5,746 nt of DNA, from the NCBI GenBank assembly GCA_002439605.1, contig DJOI01000072.1, positions 1 to 5,746 on the forward strand, given 5' to 3'. Positions within the stretch are counted from its first letter, which is position 1. Each line of letters opens with the position of its first letter. The notes below the pieces were generated by a model, which saw only the letters and a program-made list of their open reading frames with translations, was not told where the DNA came from and ran no database searches. The stretch is from Candidatus Segatella mututuai (GTDB taxonomy: Bacteria; Bacteroidota; Bacteroidia; Bacteroidales; Bacteroidaceae). Made by a program: the position numbers and the translations under genes. Positions 5,204-5,746 of this stretch are shown here, in pieces.

Positions 5204-5746
5204 TGGATACAGCACAGTTAAAGAAATTCTATAAGGAGACTATCGCTCCTTCTTTGCAGAAGCAGTTTAACTACACTTCTGCTATGCAGATTCCAGCTCT
5301 TAAGAAGATTGTTATCAATCAGGGACTTGGTGATGCTACCCAGGACAAGAAGATAGTTGATGTTGCTATCAACGAAATTACTGCAATCACTGGTCAGAAG
5401 GCTGTTGCCACATATTCTAAGAAGGATATTGCCAACTTCAAGCTTCGTAAGAAGATGCCTATCGGTGTGATGGTCACATTGCGTCGTGAGCGTATGTATG
5501 AGTTCTTGGAGAAGCTCGTTCGCGTTTCTCTTCCTCGTATTCGTGACTTCAAGGGTATCGAGACCAAGTTTGATGGTCGTGGCAACTATACTTTAGGTAT
5601 CACAGAGCAGATTATCTTCCCAGAGATTAACATTGATGAGATTGATCGCATTCAGGGCATGAACATTACTTTCGTTACATCAGCCAAGACTGATGAGGAA
5701 GGTTTCGCTCTCCTCAAGGCATTCGGTCTTCCATTCAAGAACGCAA
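5203..5746 (+). CDS. rplE: 50S ribosomal protein uL5 (L5), 3' end cut by window edge
   Basis: Open from ATG 5203 to the window end, giving 181 complete codons. The family is about 179-185 residues long, so only a few codons and the stop are missing. uL5 binds 5S rRNA, helps deliver the 5S particle to the central protuberance and contacts the P-site tRNA and uS13 in an intersubunit bridge. The translation shows MDTAQLKKFYKETIAPSL, ALKKIVINQGLGDA, ITGQKAVATYSKKDIANFKL, GVMVTLRRERMYEFLEKL, LPRIRDFKG and FDGRGNYTLGITEQIIFPEI. The C-terminus carries NITFVTSAKTDEEGFALLKAFGLPF. These are standard uL5 blocks in order. The start overlaps the rplX stop (TAATG) and gives the usual N-terminal length. Genes for uS14 and uS8 would be expected next but are outside the window. 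Confidence 0.98.
   Translation, partial: MDTAQLKKFYKETIAPSLQKQFNYTSAMQIPALKKIVINQGLGDATQDKKIVDVAINEITAITGQKAVATYSKKDIANFKLRKKMPIGVMVTLRRERMYEFLEKLVRVSLPRIRDFKGIETKFDGRGNYTLGITEQIIFPEINIDEIDRIQGMNITFVTSAKTDEEGFALLKAFGLPFKNA

Overview
The window is one uninterrupted block of ribosomal protein genes, all on the + strand. It runs from the end of rplC (uL3) into rplE (uL5) in the conserved order L3-L4-L23-L2-S19-L22-S3-L16-L29-S17-L14-L24-L5. This is the S10 operon joined directly to the first part of the spc operon. Thirteen genes are visible. The first (rplC) lacks its 5' half and the last (rplE) is cut a few codons before its expected stop.

The proteins point to a member of the Bacteroidota, most likely order Bacteroidales and close to Prevotella. 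Signs of this are the uL2 C-terminus (VDHPMGGGEGR followed by GGHPRSRKGLYAKG), the uL4 loop GRQKGGGGARRGDINSP, the Asn/Gly/Arg-rich uS3 tail, and A/T-rich start regions mostly lacking Shine-Dalgarno (SD) sequences. The genus is inferred from recalled family resemblance, not from a database search.

Layout: 1-361 is the uL3 C-terminal part, and 361-4498 holds L4, L23, L2, S19, L22, S3, L16, L29 and S17 (the rest of the S10 block). 4501-5746 holds L14, L24 and L5 (start of the spc block). Gaps between genes are 2 to 33 nt, and two junctions overlap by one base (TAATG). No stretch without a gene exceeds 33 nt. I see no promoter, terminator, RNA gene, repeat, mobile element or CRISPR array. All twelve visible start codons are ATG and all twelve visible stops are TAA.

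The products assemble into both subunits. uL2, uL3, uL4, uL5, uL14, uL16, uL22, uL23, uL24 and uL29 go to the 50S subunit; uS3, uS17 and uS19 go to the 30S. Co-transcription and tight spacing would give balanced synthesis. I found no undescribed system here. The points worth a look concern translation initiation: only rplW and rplE have SD-like sites, while the longest perfect SD matches lie inside coding sequence, one of them placed before an in-frame ATG in rplD.
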